In this document: piece by piece, positions 62,261 through 64,000 of the stretch
Layout: each line of letters opens with the position of its first letter
Position numbering within the stretch: position 1 is the stretch's first letter
Assembly (NCBI GenBank): GCA_022393335.1
Contig: JAJEKB010021165.1
Span: forward strand, 17,127 to 81,126
Origin: Macrotrachela quadricornifera
Lineage: Eukaryota; Rotifera; Eurotatoria; Philodinida; Philodinidae
DNA length: 64,000 bases
Direction: 5' to 3'
Notes under the pieces: model-generated
What the model saw: only the letters and a program-made list of their open reading frames with translations
Database searches by the model: none
What the model was told of the DNA's origin: nothing
Program-made: the position numbers and the translations under genes

Positions 62261-64000
62261 ATTGATATATGATGATTTTTTTGTGTACTCAAAAAGTGAG
62301 TACACTATAGAATCGACCAGTATGTCCGGTCATCTGGCCGTTTACATGATGACTTTCGAAAGAAGAATCAAATCGTGGTGAAATCTTCTGCACGGTTTAG
62401 TCTCATCAATATCTCGATCGAGTTCGAAGATGAGCCTAATTCGACGAGCCTTCCTGAGTTATTGCAATAATATTGATTTTTCTCTGTGATTTTCCTATGA
62501 TTTTTTTATGGGAAGATAGATACATTGTCGTTCTTGAAATGAACTTTTCCATCAAAGTTGAATAAAATTCCATGTGTTATATGCCATTCGATAGACAATT
62601 TTACCAGCTAAAAATAGGTATACAAATATATAAAGAAATAAGAAGGCTAAGTCACCTATGCAACAAACATAATTATGCAGGAAGTGGTCCCAATCTTGCC
62701 TACGATCTCATCGAGCAATAAGTAGAGAACTATCTTCCGATTACAGATATGCTGCTTCGAGTTTTTCAGTTGAGGAGAACTCGAATCTGTACTCCATTTG
62801 CTTCGAAACCCCATTGGTTGAGCAGTTATCAATAAAAATCATGTTATAAGAAGAATGGTTTTTCCTCGGGTAGATGGAGGCGAAAAGTTGAAATATGATC
62901 TACATTCGATCACAAATTCTTTCGGATGAGTGACAATCAATACAAGACGTGTTTATAAAAAAAGTTTTCTCGTTGTAATTTTGATGTCCAGACATTCTAG
63001 AATGACTCATCTGTCTCATGCACTTTTTGTACTGCACATAACTCTCAGATAAAATCCGAGATTTTCACATTTTAAAATCACTAGATGACGTTGTTAAGAA
63101 CCTTCAATCGTTGTTGTGTATATCAGTTTATTTCGAAACTAAAAACGCTCCCCTCTACATAAAAATAGCGGATATTTATATCTGAGATGTAGGTCAGCGA
63201 TGGCATATTCCAAGGGTAATTAGAATACATTTGGAATATATCTAAGCTATAATATGAAAGAAAGACAAACCGATATGGAAAATACCTAGCAGAACGAAAG
63301 AAAAGAAAAGAAAAATATCCAGACGTCATCATGACCACTGAGGTGTTTCGAACTATACTATAACAGACGTCATGATCAAATATATATGTACAGAAAAGAA
63401 AAGAAATCACACTTCCCTGTGATCAATATGTTATATAGCTAACGTACACATATTCCTGGAAAAATAAATTTCATAATTGCTTTTGAACGGCAAGAAAATT
63501 GCTATACACAAAATTTTATTTTATGTAAGTTTTTTTTGAACACAGCTGTATATCGGCGTGACGTCAGATGAACATCTCAGTTGGATCTTCTTGACGAATA
63601 GTCACCATAGGAGGAACAAGTTGCTGTTTGCAAATATAGTATTGACTCTAAAAAGAAAAAGCAATCAGTTTTTTTGTGTCCAAAATATTTATTATCATGA
63701 AAAGATCGCAACTTCAATTGGAATTTCGATGCTGTTTTCATTCACGTTATCTTCAGAGGTTATTAACCCATGTAAAAAATAAGTTATGCATATAGAACTC
63801 GAAGACTCTACGCGAGTATTAAAAATTTTACTCGAATTTTCAACTATTCAACTACTCGACTATTGATACACGAAAGATTAAGGGCGCTAACTACAGGATG
63901 CTTCCTGCAGAATGCTAGAAGTAATACACATAATGTTGAGGGTGAGGGTGTGGATGTGGGTGAGGTTGTCAAAGAACCGCTACCTGTGGGTTGCGACCAA
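62261..64000. other. right-edge region, nothing definite
   Basis: No exon-like stretch or RNA gene recognised. 63800-63870 has repeated ACTCG/CGAGTA and CAACTA words that look like a hAT-style subterminal array, possibly an element end, but no partner is in view. Confidence 0.45.

Overview
This is an intron-rich, AT-rich eukaryotic window, most likely from a small-genome metazoan. A bdelloid rotifer is my best guess. The reasons are genes cut by many ~45-60 nt GT-AG introns, an ARM-TIR protein, a NO VEIN-like ATPase/nuclease giant and a TRPM channel in one neighbourhood, and dense, mostly short hAT, mariner, piggyBac-like and foldback DNA elements. The species is inference; exon structure and element ends are read directly from the sequence.

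Layout. 1-5.6 kb (minus): a BEN-domain gene running off the left edge, preceded by an intron-containing Tnp2/En-Spm (CACTA)-type transposase gene with one in-frame stop. 7.4-10 kb: a CCAGGTC-ended palindromic element abutting a 5'-truncated, decayed RTE-like LINE. 11-23.1 kb (minus): a TRPM-family cation channel; I resolve 22 exons whose phases close at every junction but one. Its introns hold foldbacks, a 1.3 kb hAT element (with an 80 bp hAT nested in it) and a TA-flanked MITE. 24-31 kb: a block of nested repeats (a ~34 bp degenerate minisatellite in two inverted arms, a ~0.9 kb hairpin, a 2.1 kb hAT-like element holding a TTAA-flanked element). 31.1-36.4 kb (plus): a two-exon ARM/HEAT-like + TIR protein, divergent from TRPM. 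36.4-47.3 kb: gene-free, packed with foldbacks, a 2.7 kb hAT with perfect 8 bp target duplication and a 65 bp hAT nested inside it. 47.3-61.4 kb (plus): a 13-exon gene for a ~2,499-residue NOV-like protein with an Hsp90-type ATPase and a C-terminal DUF3883/PD-(D/E)XK domain; one intron carries a foldback that has itself been hit by a 1.3 kb mariner. 61.7-62.3 kb: a decayed Tc1-like transposase. The last 1.7 kb shows nothing definite.

How the genes might work together. TIR domains can hydrolyse NAD to ADP-ribose species, and the TRPM N-terminus is an LSDAT/SLOG nucleotide-sensor fold of the type that binds ADP-ribose in TRPM2. Finding the two divergent and originally close (the gap is nearly all transposon) makes a TIR-to-channel signalling pair a testable idea. 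The NOV-like ATPase-nuclease next door has domain relatives in prokaryotic defence genes. The other main theme is a set of hAT elements as short as 65-110 bp, each with its own short-word subterminal array and an 8 bp target duplication.
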